Shown here: positions 8,558 to 15,451 of the stretch, one piece after another
Layout: each line of letters starts with the position of its first letter
How positions within the stretch are numbered: the first letter of the stretch is position 1
Assembly (NCBI RefSeq): GCF_002934665.1
Contig: NZ_NIRS01000005.1
Span: forward strand, 682,001-746,000
DNA length: 64,000 bases
From: Pseudomonas laurylsulfatiphila
GTDB lineage: Bacteria > Pseudomonadota > Gammaproteobacteria > Pseudomonadales > Pseudomonadaceae
Reading direction: 5' to 3'
Notes under the pieces: generated by a model
What the model was told of the DNA's origin: nothing
Seen by the model: the letters and a program-made list of their open reading frames with translations, nothing else
Databases searched by the model: none
Translations under genes and position numbers: made by a program

Positions 8558-10072
8558 TTATTGGTTTTGGCAGGGTTGTGGATAACGTGCTTTACGTTCC
8601 AGATCGTCGAGGTCGATGTGGTTGCGCATGTATTGCTGACTGGCGTCCACCAGCGGCTGGTGATCCCAGCTCTTCAGCTTGCCGAGGGTCAGCGCCTGAG
8701 CCACGAAACGCCGGCGTCGCTGGCTGGCGAGCACCTGCTGGTGGATGGCCGGAATATTCCATTTCGCCCGCGCCTCAGCGAGAAAATCGTCGAACAGCTG
8801 GCGATGTTGCGGCGAATGGCTGAGTTCCTCCAGTTCGCGAGGGTCATTGTGCACGTCGAAGAGCAGACAAGGGTCGTCTTCGCTGTAGATGAATTTATAG
8901 GCTCCGCGGCGGATCATCATCAGCGGGCTGATAGTGCCTTCGGCCATGTATTCGCCGAACACTTCATCGTGACCACCCTGCCCTTGCAGGTGCGGCACCA
9001 ACGAACGGCCATCCAGCGGCAAGCCCGGTTCCAGCGAGCCGCCGGCCAGTTCGACGAATGTCGGCAACAGGTCCGCCGTGGAAACACTGGCGCTGACCCG
9101 GCCAGCGCCAAACTGCCCCGGTGCGCTGATCAGCAGCGGCACCCGTGCGGCCATTTCATACCAGTGCATTTTGTACCAGAGGCCGCGCTCGCCGAGCATG
9201 TCGCCGTGGTCACCGGAAAACACGATGATGGTGTCATCGATCAGCCCTGTGTCCTCGAGGGTTTGCAGGAGTTTGCCGACGTTGCTGTCGATATAGCTGC
9301 ACGCGCCGAAATAGGCACGGCGGGCATCGCGGATCTTATCCACAGGCAGTGGCTTGTCCCACAGGTCATAGACCTTGAGCAAACGCTGCGAGTGCGGATC
9401 GAGGTCATGCGGGTCCGGGGTTGCAGGCAGCGGGATATCGGCCTCGTCGTACAAATCCCAGAAAGCCTTGGGAATGGTGTACGGATCGTGTGGGTGAGTC
9501 ATGGAAACGGTCAGGCAGAACGGCTGGTCGCCGTCCTCGCGGATATGGTCGAACAGGTACTGCTGGGCCTTGAATACCACCTCTTCGTCGAAATCCAGCT
9601 GATTGGTGCGCACGCACGGGCCGGCTTGCAGAACCGAGGACATGTTGTGGTACCAGGTCGGACGCACGTCCGGTTCATCCCAGTTCACTGCCCAGCCGTA
9701 GTCGGCCGGGTAGATGTCACTGGTCAGGCGCTCTTCGTAGCCGTGCAACTGGTCCGGCCCGCAGAAATGCATCTTGCCCGACAGGGCGGTGCGGTAGCCG
9801 AGACGGCGTAAATAATGGGCATAAGTCGGTACGTCGGCGGGGAAGTCGGCAGCGTTGTCGTAGGCGCCGATCTTGCTCGGCAATTGACCGCTGACCAGGG
9901 TGAAACGCGACGGCGCACACAGCGGGCTGTTGCAATAAGCCGAGTCGAACACCACGCCTTGTGCGGCGAGGCGGCTGAGATGGGGCAGCTTGATGGGCGA
10001 TGGACCGTAGAACGGCAACATTGGCGCGGCCATTTGATCGGCCATGATGAAAAGAATGTTCTTGCGCTTCAT
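8558..10072 (-). CDS. betC: Choline sulfatase BetC
   Basis: Hydrolyses choline-O-sulfate to choline and sulfate, feeding glycine betaine synthesis and sulfur supply. The start at 10072 (MKRKNILFIMADQ) gives 504 aa, the family length; an in-frame start six codons upstream has no ribosome site. Type I sulfatase features: the metal-binding IMADQ segment at residue 9, the CAPSR sequence near residue 54 whose cysteine becomes formylglycine, TALSGKMHFCG near 98, and FSGDHGDMLGERG near 285. The C-terminal choline-sulfatase extension is present. The gene ends 16 bases before the binding-protein gene on the same strand, so the two are likely co-transcribed. It is divergent from its regulator. A formylglycine-generating step would have to come from outside the window. 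Confidence 0.96.
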   Translation of the reverse strand: MKRKNILFIMADQMAAPMLPFYGPSPIKLPHLSRLAAQGVVFDSAYCNSPLCAPSRFTLVSGQLPSKIGAYDNAADFPADVPTYAHYLRRLGYRTALSGKMHFCGPDQLHGYEERLTSDIYPADYGWAVNWDEPDVRPTWYHNMSSVLQAGPCVRTNQLDFDEEVVFKAQQYLFDHIREDGDQPFCLTVSMTHPHDPYTIPKAFWDLYDEADIPLPATPDPHDLDPHSQRLLKVYDLWDKPLPVDKIRDARRAYFGACSYIDSNVGKLLQTLEDTGLIDDTIIVFSGDHGDMLGERGLWYKMHWYEMAARVPLLISAPGQFGAGRVSASVSTADLLPTFVELAGGSLEPGLPLDGRSLVPHLQGQGGHDEVFGEYMAEGTISPLMMIRRGAYKFIYSEDDPCLLFDVHNDPRELEELSHSPQHRQLFDDFLAEARAKWNIPAIHQQVLASQRRRRFVAQALTLGKLKSWDHQPLVDASQQYMRNHIDLDDLERKARYPQPCQNQ

Positions 10073-10173
10073 GTGATCGCGGCATTCCATAGTGGATGTT
10101 TATGCGAGAGTGCTGGTTTCGAGAATGAAACCCTCGCTCTTCTCGGTAAAGCCCATGCACGGCAATGACTAGG

Positions 10174-10188
10174 ATAAGCACAGCTTAT
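10174..10188. promoter_or_regulatory. Palindrome at the regulator's start codon, candidate LysR operator
   Basis: ATAAGC-aca-GCTTAT is a perfect 6+6 inverted repeat in the betC/regulator intergenic region. LysR regulators often bind such AT-ended dyads between divergent genes. Its last two bases are the first two of the regulator's ATG at 10187, a position fitting negative autoregulation. No binding evidence beyond symmetry. Confidence 0.4.
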
Positions 10189-11137
10189 GTATGACGCCCT
10201 GGGTGACCTGTCACTGGATCTGCTTCGTGCCTTCGAAGCGGCAGCCCGCCAGCGTAGCTTTACCGCAGCGGCGGTTGAGCTGGGCACCACGCAGCCGGCC
10301 ATCAGCCAGCAGATCAAGCGCCTTGAAGAACAACTGGCGACCCGATTATTCGACCGCATTTATCGCGGCATCGAGCTGACTGAGGCCGGGCTGATACTTT
10401 TTCAGCAGGTTCAGCTCGGATTGCAGAATATCGACGCAGGATTGAGCGCAATCAGCGCACAGCAACAGCATGAGGTGCTGCAGGTTGCCACGGATTTTGC
10501 CTTCGCCGCCTATTGGTTGATGCCGCGTCTGCACCGCTTTCACGCGGCCAATCCGCAGGTGGATGTCAGCCTGGTCACCAGTGAACGCAGCCATAACATG
10601 CTACGTACCGATATCGACGTGGCGGTACTGTTCGGCGATGGCCGCTTCAAGCAGGGTGAAAGCCATTGGCTGTTCAGTGAGGAAGTCTTTCCGGTGTGCA
10701 GCCCGCAGTTGCTGGGTGAGCGCTCCCTGCCCTTATCCCCCCAGGCCTTGCTCGAGTTTCCGTTGCTGCATCTGCGTGGGGAAAACAGCAGTAACTGGTT
10801 CGACTGGAGTGGTGTATTCCGCGAATTGGGCATCACCTCGCCCCCGGCGCCCGGTCAACTGCGTTTCGACAACTACACCTTGCTGATCCAGGCGGCGATC
10901 GGTGGTCAGGGCGTGGCCATTGGCTGGCGCCACCTTGTGGATAACTTGCTGGCGCAAGGGTTGTTGTGTCGACCTATCGGCGAAACGGTGATGTCCCGGC
11001 TGGGTTACTACGTGGTTTTACCCCAGCGTAAACGGCGCGGGGTGTTGATCCAGCAGTTTGTGGATTGGTTGATGGCTGAACAGGCGGGCAGCGCGGAGTC
11101 GTTGACGGGGTTGGCGTTTCCTTCGATTGCTGTTTGA
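10187..11137 (+). CDS. betR: LysR-type regulator of choline sulfate utilisation
   Basis: Transcription factor of 316 aa, divergent from betC, as PA0032 is to betC in P. aeruginosa. The N-terminal winged helix-turn-helix (residues 7-66) has the usual LysR pattern: LLRAFEAAARQRSFTAAA then TTQPAISQQIKRLEEQL. The effector domain follows from about residue 90. It most resembles the GcvA/AmpR-like branch by its RLFDRIYRGIELTEAG segment. It is expected to activate betC and the binding-protein gene in response to choline sulfate or choline. AGGA lies 12 bases before the ATG. Regulator family is certain; target is inferred from gene arrangement. Confidence 0.9.
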   Translation: MYDALGDLSLDLLRAFEAAARQRSFTAAAVELGTTQPAISQQIKRLEEQLATRLFDRIYRGIELTEAGLILFQQVQLGLQNIDAGLSAISAQQQHEVLQVATDFAFAAYWLMPRLHRFHAANPQVDVSLVTSERSHNMLRTDIDVAVLFGDGRFKQGESHWLFSEEVFPVCSPQLLGERSLPLSPQALLEFPLLHLRGENSSNWFDWSGVFRELGITSPPAPGQLRFDNYTLLIQAAIGGQGVAIGWRHLVDNLLAQGLLCRPIGETVMSRLGYYVVLPQRKRRGVLIQQFVDWLMAEQAGSAESLTGLAFPSIAV

Positions 11138-11141
11138 GCGT

Positions 11142-11173
11142 CAAAAGATCGCAGCCTTCGGCAGCTCCTACAG
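11142..11173. repeat. Solitary fragment of a second dispersed-repeat family
   Basis: The stretch AAAAGATCGCAGCCTTCGGC followed by AGCTCCTACAGG resembles half of another short palindromic repeat common in fluorescens-group genomes. Only one arm is seen. It lies between the convergent ends of the LysR gene and the NAD-binding gene. Confidence 0.5.
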
Positions 11174-11185
11174 GAGCAGCCCGAT

Positions 11186-11851
11186 TCAAGGTTCCGAGGT
11201 CGCGATGAAACTGACGTGCTCGCCGATGTGCAGTTTCAGGTGCAATTCATCGGCAATGCCCACGGCAGTTCGGGTCAGTCGCCCGAGCGGTTCGGCCAGC
11301 CCCGGCTCGAGATTGCCGCCGGGTTTGGCGAAATGTTCGATGGTCAGCCCCGGTACCCCGCGCGGTTCGTTGACCAGCGTCCACTGCAAAGGACTGCTTT
11401 GCAGTGCCTCGCGGATTTCCTCTGCGGCGTGACGTTGCAGGCTGTCCTCGAGCTCCGGCTCGTCCAGCACCGCGAAATCTCCCACCAGAAACAGCCGGGC
11501 AACGCCTGCCCCCTGGAGGCCTTCAATCAAGGCGTCAACTGCCAGCACTTGCTCGACCGGACCCGGTACGATGGTTTTTTCCACGTGTTCGCTGTTGAAC
11601 GGTAAGCCTGGAGCGTCCAGTAAACAGATGACCACGGAGCTGCCGGCCACACTCTGCTTGACCCGTTGCGCGTCGAACAGGTCGCCAGTCTTGGTGCGCA
11701 GCCCCGGACGGGGTGCCAGCGCATTGAGGTCATCGAGAATCGCGATCACTTCATGCTGGCGCCTTAGCATTTCAGCCATCAGCGCACTGCCCAGGCTACT
11801 CATGGCACCATAAAGCACCACTTTCACAACGGGGGTTTCGGCATTTTTCAT
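11186..11851 (-). CDS. NAD(P)-binding Rossmann-fold protein, reductase/epimerase-like
   Basis: Cytoplasmic protein of 221 aa that looks like the short NAD(P)H-binding family related to NADH-flavin reductases and atypical SDRs. The strand-loop-helix at the N-terminus reads VVLYGAMSSLGSALMAEML (residues 11-29), where the usual GxTGxxG nucleotide loop is altered to GAMSSLG, so cofactor binding may be weak or changed. DDLNA near residue 41 and the GDLFDAQRVKQSVAG segment near 56 fit an SDR-type fold. No catalytic YxxxK is evident. The substrate is unknown. It is divergent from the small dioxygenase-like gene at 11935. Confidence 0.75.
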   Translation of the reverse strand: MKNAETPVVKVVLYGAMSSLGSALMAEMLRRQHEVIAILDDLNALAPRPGLRTKTGDLFDAQRVKQSVAGSSVVICLLDAPGLPFNSEHVEKTIVPGPVEQVLAVDALIEGLQGAGVARLFLVGDFAVLDEPELEDSLQRHAAEEIREALQSSPLQWTLVNEPRGVPGLTIEHFAKPGGNLEPGLAEPLGRLTRTAVGIADELHLKLHIGEHVSFIATSEP

Positions 11852-11934
11852 GGCTGAACCCTTTTCCCAGCGTCTATATGACGTGTGACCCGCAGGAAAG
11901 GGTGAGGGTTCGAACAGCTTTCAGAGGGATTGCA

Positions 11935-12261
11935 ATGCAGCAGATCACGGGCTATCACGCCCATGTTTACTTCGATGCCGACTCGATCGGGCAGGCGCGG
12001 GCCCTGTGTGAGCAGGCGGCGCAATTGTTTCCAGTGAAAATGGGCCGTGTACACGAGCGCCCGGTCGGTCCGCACCCGGACTGGAGCTGCCAGTTAGCGT
12101 TCGCGCCGCAGGTGCTGGGCGACGTGCTGCCGTGGCTGGCGCTCAACCGCAAGGGGCTGGTGGTGTTTTTACACCCGGACACCGGCGACGATCTGCGCGA
12201 CCACACCGAGCATGCGATCTGGATGGGCGCGATTCGACCGCTGGACCTGTCTATTTTTTGA
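11935..12261 (+). CDS. DOPA 4,5-dioxygenase family protein
   Basis: Small protein of 108 aa matching the DOPA 4,5-dioxygenase family, which in fungi opens the ring of DOPA; the bacterial members' substrate is not known. Diagnostic segments are GYHAHVYFDADS (residues 5-16), with the paired histidines as likely metal ligands, and RPVGPHPDWSCQLAF near residue 42. The ATG at 11935 has GAGGG upstream; earlier in-frame starts do not. The following GFA gene runs the other way and the two stop codons are directly adjacent. Confidence 0.85.
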   Translation: MQQITGYHAHVYFDADSIGQARALCEQAAQLFPVKMGRVHERPVGPHPDWSCQLAFAPQVLGDVLPWLALNRKGLVVFLHPDTGDDLRDHTEHAIWMGAIRPLDLSIF

Positions 12262-12663
12262 TCAGAGTGTTTCTTCGGCCTCGCCGGGCAAGTGTTCGTC
12301 CAGATGCAGCCACGGCAAGCGGCTGTCGGTCCAGATGTGCCGCTGCGCCGGTGCCTGCTCGGGGTGGTCGAGGGTGGCGATGGTCAGGTCGAGGCTGTCC
12401 GGGCTCAGGTGCGTTACCACCGCCAGCTGCGCCCCGCAGTGACCGCAGAAATAACGTGCGCAGGTGGATGATGAGTCGTACCGCGACGGCGTCCCGGCCA
12501 GCCATTGAAAGGCGGATGCCGGCACGGTGATCCAGGTGGTCACGATGCCGCCGCTGACCCGTCGGCAAATCGAACAATGACAGTGGACGATGTCGTGCAG
12601 CGGCCCGCTGAATTGATAGCGCAGTTGCCCGCAGTGGCAGCCGCCGGTGTGAACGTTGCTCAT
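12262..12663 (-). CDS. GFA family (glutathione-dependent formaldehyde-activating enzyme-like) zinc protein
   Basis: Small zinc-binding protein of the GFA/CENP-V family, 133 aa. Cysteine motifs are present in order: GGCHCGQLRY (residues 7-16), HCHCSICRR near 28, and FCGHCGAQL near 70, which together bind structural and catalytic zinc. The ATG at 12663 begins MSNVHTGGCHCG. Enzyme activity is established for only one member of the family, so the reaction is unknown. It converges with the dioxygenase-like gene. Confidence 0.88.
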   Translation of the reverse strand: MSNVHTGGCHCGQLRYQFSGPLHDIVHCHCSICRRVSGGIVTTWITVPASAFQWLAGTPSRYDSSSTCARYFCGHCGAQLAVVTHLSPDSLDLTIATLDHPEQAPAQRHIWTDSRLPWLHLDEHLPGEAEETL

Positions 12664-12983
12664 GTTTCGACCTCCCGCCCTGTGTTCAGGGACCAGAAAT
12701 CCAATCCGACGACCGGTTGCACATCCGGTCTTTGCTTTCATTGGCGAAAGCTAGCTGAAAGCTTCCCCGATTAGGATCGCCGCCACTACCGGCAAAAGAC
12801 CGGTGGCCAATGCGAGTGTTCGATTGCTCGCCAGGCCCTTTTAACAACAACAATGGTGATTCTGATGCTCTCTTCTACCCGCCACTTCGCTGTCACTCCG
12901 TCCGTACCTCTCGTGCTTCCCGTTCTGCGCTGATCCCGCCCGATCCGCCCATTCCCTAGCCGCGCTACGCCTGGAGTACTCCC
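12664..12983. other. 320-base gene-free stretch between GFA gene and CitMHS transporter gene
   Basis: Divergent intergenic region. It holds a short hairpin ACCGG-caaaaga-CCGGT at 12788-12804 and a possible 26-codon reading frame 12853-12933 (ATGGTGATT...CTGCGCTGA) without a convincing ribosome site. A promoter for the transporter gene is expected here but no clear -35/-10 pair was found. TGGAGTA before the ATG at 12984 serves as ribosome site. Confidence 0.6.
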
Positions 12984-14291
12984 ATGCTGACTTTCCTTGG
13001 CTTCGCCATGGTCATCACGTTCATGTTCCTGATCATGACCAAGCGCTTGTCTGCGCTGATCGCCTTGATCCTCATTCCAATCATCTTCGCCCTGTTCGGC
13101 GGCTTCGGCCCCAAAATCGGCCCGATGATGCTCGAAGGCATCACCAAGCTCGCGCCGACCGGCGTGATGCTGATGTTCGCTATTTTGTATTTCGCCCTGA
13201 TGATCGACTCCGGCCTGTTCGACCCGGCCGTGCGCAAGATCCTCAAAATGGTCAAGGGCGACCCGCTGAAGGTTTCGGTCGGCACCGCTGTACTGGCGCT
13301 GGTCGTTTCTCTCGATGGTGACGGCGCGACCACCTACATGATCTGCGTGGCCGCCATGCTGCCGCTCTACAGCCGCATCGGCATGAGCCCGCGGATCATG
13401 GCCGGCCTGATCATCCTCGCCGGTGGCGTGATGAACATGACCCCATGGGGCGGCCCGACCGCCCGTGCCGCCAGCGCACTGCACGTGGACCCGTCGGCTA
13501 TTTTCGTCCCGATGATCCCGGCAATGCTGGCCGGTGTGGTGGCGATCCTGGCCATCGCTTACTTCTACGGCAAACGTGAACGTGCGCGCCTGGGTGAACT
13601 GCACCTGGTGGGCGATGAAGTCGACCACAGCGAAATCAGTGTTTCGCAGTTCCCGGATGCCCGTCGTCCGAAGCTGATCTGGTTCAACGGCGCCCTGACG
13701 TTTGGCCTGATGTGCACCTTGATCGCCGGCCTGCTTCCGTTGCCGGTGTTGTTCATGGTGGCGTTCAGTATCGCCATGATCGTCAACTATCCTTGCCTGC
13801 AACAGCAGAAGGATCGCGTCGCGGCGCACGCCGGTAGCGTACTGGCCGTGGTCGGGCTGATCTTTGCGGCCGGCATCTTCACCGGTATCCTGTCGGGCAC
13901 CGGCATGGTCGATGCCATGTCGAAAAGCCTGTTGTCGGTGATTCCGGATTTCCTCGGCCCGTACCTGGCGGTGATCACGGCGCTGGTAAGCATGCCGTTC
14001 ACCTTCTTCATGTCGAACGATGCATTTTATTACGGCGTGTTACCGGTACTTGCCGAAGCCGCCAGTCACTACGGTATAACCGCGGTGGAAATGGCACGTG
14101 CCTCGATCGTCGGTCAGCCCGTCCACCTGTTGAGCCCGCTGGTTCCATCGACTTATCTGTTGGTGGCCCTGGCCGGTATCGACTTCGGTGACCACCAGCG
14201 CTTCACCCTGAAGTGGGCAGTGCTGGTTTGTATCTGCATACTGATTGCTGCATTGCTGTTGGGGACTTTCCCGATGTTCAGCACTCTATAA
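12984..14291 (+). CDS. CitMHS family metal-citrate/proton symporter
   Basis: Inner-membrane carrier of 435 aa in the CitMHS family, which imports citrate complexed with Mg2+ or Ca2+ together with protons. Around eleven hydrophobic segments are spread over the full length. Family hallmarks: a hydrophobic N-terminus MLTFLGFAMVITFMFLIM, the conserved VVSLDGDGATTYMI segment near residue 107, GGVMNMTPWGGPTARAAS near 148, and FFMSNDAFYYGVLPV near 343. The next gene, a TerC protein, begins 85 bases later behind a hairpin. Substrate is by family; metal preference cannot be told. Confidence 0.93.
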   Translation: MLTFLGFAMVITFMFLIMTKRLSALIALILIPIIFALFGGFGPKIGPMMLEGITKLAPTGVMLMFAILYFALMIDSGLFDPAVRKILKMVKGDPLKVSVGTAVLALVVSLDGDGATTYMICVAAMLPLYSRIGMSPRIMAGLIILAGGVMNMTPWGGPTARAASALHVDPSAIFVPMIPAMLAGVVAILAIAYFYGKRERARLGELHLVGDEVDHSEISVSQFPDARRPKLIWFNGALTFGLMCTLIAGLLPLPVLFMVAFSIAMIVNYPCLQQQKDRVAAHAGSVLAVVGLIFAAGIFTGILSGTGMVDAMSKSLLSVIPDFLGPYLAVITALVSMPFTFFMSNDAFYYGVLPVLAEAASHYGITAVEMARASIVGQPVHLLSPLVPSTYLLVALAGIDFGDHQRFTLKWAVLVCICILIAALLLGTFPMFSTL

Positions 14292-14311
14292 GCCCAAGAC
14301 TCACCACTTCG

Positions 14312-14342
14312 GGTCCAGGCTTCGCTGTTTGAAGCCCGGGCC
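14312..14342 (+). terminator. Hairpin after the CitMHS gene, weak terminator
   Basis: The arms GGGTCCAGGCTTC and GAAGCCCGGGCCC pair with a few wobbles around a short GCTGTTT loop. The tail TTTGTGGTTT is only loosely U-rich, so termination may be partial. Confidence 0.45.
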
Positions 14343-14376
14343 CTTTGTGGTTTAACAATCGCTCAAAGGAATACAC

Positions 14377-15144
14377 ATGGAATGGCTGACCAACCCTGAA
14401 ATCTGGGTTGCCTTCTTTACCCTGACCGCCCTGGAAATCGTTCTGGGTATCGATAACATCATCATGATTTCGATCCTGGTCAGCCGCATGCCCAAACATA
14501 TGCAGGCGCGCACCCGGATTTTCGGTCTGGCGCTGGCCATGATCACGCGAATCCTGCTCCTGCTGTCGATCACCTGGGTCATGCGCCTCACCGCCGACCT
14601 GTTCGTCGTGTTCGGCCAGGGCATCTCCGGACGCGACCTGATCCTGTTCTTCGGTGGTCTGTTCCTGCTGTGGAAGAGCTCGCAAGAGATGTACCACGCC
14701 CTGGAAGGTGAAGACGAAACCAACGAAGAGCCTTCGGGCAAGGGCGGCAACTTCCTCTACACCATCATCCAGATCGCGATCATCGACATCGTGTTCTCGC
14801 TGGACTCGGTCATCACCGCGGTCGGCATGGTCTCCCACGTACCGGTCATGGTCGCGGCGATCATCGTGGCGGTGTTGGTGATGATGTGGGCTTCCGGCAC
14901 TATCAGCGAGTTCATCGACAAGCACCCGTCGCTGAAGATGCTGGCGCTGTCGTTCCTGTTGATCGTCGGTACCGTGCTGATTGCCGAATCCCTGGACGTG
15001 CACGTGCCAAAAGGCTACGTCTACTTCGCCATGGCGTTCTCGCTGGCGGTGGAAGCGATCAACATCAAGATGCGCACTGCCATCGCGAAAAAGAAGAAAC
15101 AGCAGGATCCGGTAAAGCTGCGCAAGGACATTCCGGGCCAGTAA
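14377..15144 (+). CDS. TerC family integral membrane protein
   Basis: Membrane protein of 255 aa in the TerC/YgdQ family, linked to metal (notably manganese) export and metalation of secreted enzymes. Seven or so hydrophobic segments occur. Diagnostic acidic membrane segments are visible: LEIVLGIDNIIMISIL (residues 20-35) and IAIIDIVFSLDSVITAVGMV near residue 132, both with aspartates in the membrane that define the family. A basic tail follows the last segment (IAKKKKQQ). CAAAGGA lies before the ATG. It may be read through from the transporter gene. Substrate is not established from sequence. Confidence 0.92.
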   Translation: MEWLTNPEIWVAFFTLTALEIVLGIDNIIMISILVSRMPKHMQARTRIFGLALAMITRILLLLSITWVMRLTADLFVVFGQGISGRDLILFFGGLFLLWKSSQEMYHALEGEDETNEEPSGKGGNFLYTIIQIAIIDIVFSLDSVITAVGMVSHVPVMVAAIIVAVLVMMWASGTISEFIDKHPSLKMLALSFLLIVGTVLIAESLDVHVPKGYVYFAMAFSLAVEAINIKMRTAIAKKKKQQDPVKLRKDIPGQ

Positions 15145-15168
15145 CCCGGTAGCGCTAAATACGCAAAA

Positions 15169-15275
15169 CCTGTGGGAGCGAGCTTGCTCGCGATGGCGGT
15201 CCGTCAGTCAACATCGATGTTGGATCTGATGGCCTCATCGTCGGAACGCCGCCCGGAGCAAGCTCGCTCCCACAG
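15169..15275. repeat. REPIN (long class) with a decayed right arm
   Basis: Left arm CCTGTGGGAGCGAGC...GCTCGCGATGGCGG; right arm ends GAGCAAGCTCGCTCCCACAG but has GCCCGGAGC where TCGCGAGC is expected. The centre contains CAACATCGATGTTGG, shared in form with other long-class copies. It lies after the TerC gene. Confidence 0.85.
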
Positions 15276-15451
15276 TGCTTTGTGCGGCTGGAAGATCGCC
15301 GTTTTCATGACAGTTTTGTTTCAAACCCTTCTTTGGCTGTGCGATGCTGGCGCGCAGACCGTTAGCCAACTACAGCTTAAGTACAGAACGTAGAACGTCG
15401 CGCGGTACCGTCAATTTGCTCCTTTGGGGCGCTACACCACAGGGGGTCATT

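Noticed and set aside
12786..13829. 347-codon minus-strand frame over the CitMHS gene
   Set aside because: His/Gln/Arg-rich antisense translation of a membrane protein, a usual shadow.
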